From Podospora bellae-mahoneyi (Eukaryota > Ascomycota > Sordariomycetes > Sordariales > Podosporaceae), in assembly GCF_035222275.1 (NCBI RefSeq), contig NC_085883.1, forward strand, positions 3,658,001 through 3,722,000: a DNA stretch of 64,000 nucleotides, written 5' to 3'. A model generated the notes under the pieces. It made no database searches, was not told the DNA's origin, and worked only from the letters and a program-made list of their open reading frames with translations. Within the stretch, counting starts at the first letter, position 1; the number at the start of each line of letters is the position of its first letter. Both the position numbers and the translations under genes were made by a program. This document shows positions 63,803 to 64,000 of this stretch, in pieces.

Positions 63803-64000
63803 CCTCATGCAAGAAAGTACAAGGGATGATAGGAAGAGTCTAGTGAAAGAGGCAAAACTGAAACTTTATTGATACAACGCCCTTGCACACAAGTAACCAC
63901 GCCAATGCCGTTGTTTGGATGTCATGACATGGTTTAAACCTTCGAACAGTTTTAGTTATCTCGAGGTACCCCCGAGAATTCTGACCACAAACTAAAACAT
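63803..64000. other. 3' flank of the second P450 gene
   Basis: Short AT-rich downstream sequence to the window end. No gene was seen. Confidence 0.4.

Noticed and set aside
1-64000. CRISPR arrays, bacterial operons, phage genes or tRNA genes
   Set aside because: No spaced direct repeats, no Shine-Dalgarno-led gene runs and no cloverleaf sequences were seen. All gene models show fungal introns or fungal families.

Overview
This window looks like chromosomal DNA of a filamentous ascomycete (Pezizomycotina, probably a Sordariomycete; the class is an inference). The evidence is short introns of about 50-90 bp with GTRNGT donors and CTAAC-like branch sites, an NRPS of fungal type, a NACHT-ankyrin NLR gene, and families such as LaeA-like methyltransferases, CYP monooxygenases and ABCC pumps. 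No bacterial, phage or CRISPR signal was seen.

Layout. 1-3750: no recognisable gene. 3751-4918: a single-pass membrane protein with a PAN/Apple-like C-terminus. 5357-10171: a STAND receptor (N-terminal domain, NACHT, long ankyrin array) in six exons. 10280-11487 (-): a Gal80-like member of the Gfo/Idh/MocA family. 12228-12887 (-): a small cysteine-rich secreted protein. 14259-16014 (-): a berberine-bridge-type FAD oxidase with a one-base frameshift near its end. About 17850-18844: a decayed acyltransferase. 19354-44214 (-): a giant NRPS. 46374-51398 (+): an ABCC transporter diverging from the NRPS. 51851-52737 (+): a dienelactone hydrolase. 53257-55036 (-): a decayed multi-pass membrane protein gene. 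56149-57645 (-): a LaeA-like methyltransferase. 58700-60459 (-) and 61908-63802 (+): two divergent cytochrome P450s.

The centre is the NRPS. Nine exons joined by eight canonical introns give an uninterrupted reading frame of 8,028 residues with the order (partial C)-A-T-E / C-A-T / C-A-T-E / C-A-T / C-A-T-E / C-T / C-T*. Five A domains and E domains in modules 1, 3 and 5 predict a D-L-D-L-D pattern followed by one more condensation fed by an A-less module. The last carrier domain has isoleucine in place of the phosphopantetheine serine, and there is no thioesterase. As I recall it, this matches Fusarium NRPS4 (fusahexin synthetase, a cyclic hexapeptide), so I read the gene as an NRPS4/NPS4-type cyclic peptide synthetase. 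The ABCC pump is a natural exporter for the product. The P450 pair and the methyltransferase 12-18 kb beyond could tailor the peptide, but this is only inferred from proximity.

Gene models were built by reading splice sites by eye and checking that exon phases add up. They have not been tested against transcripts or databases.
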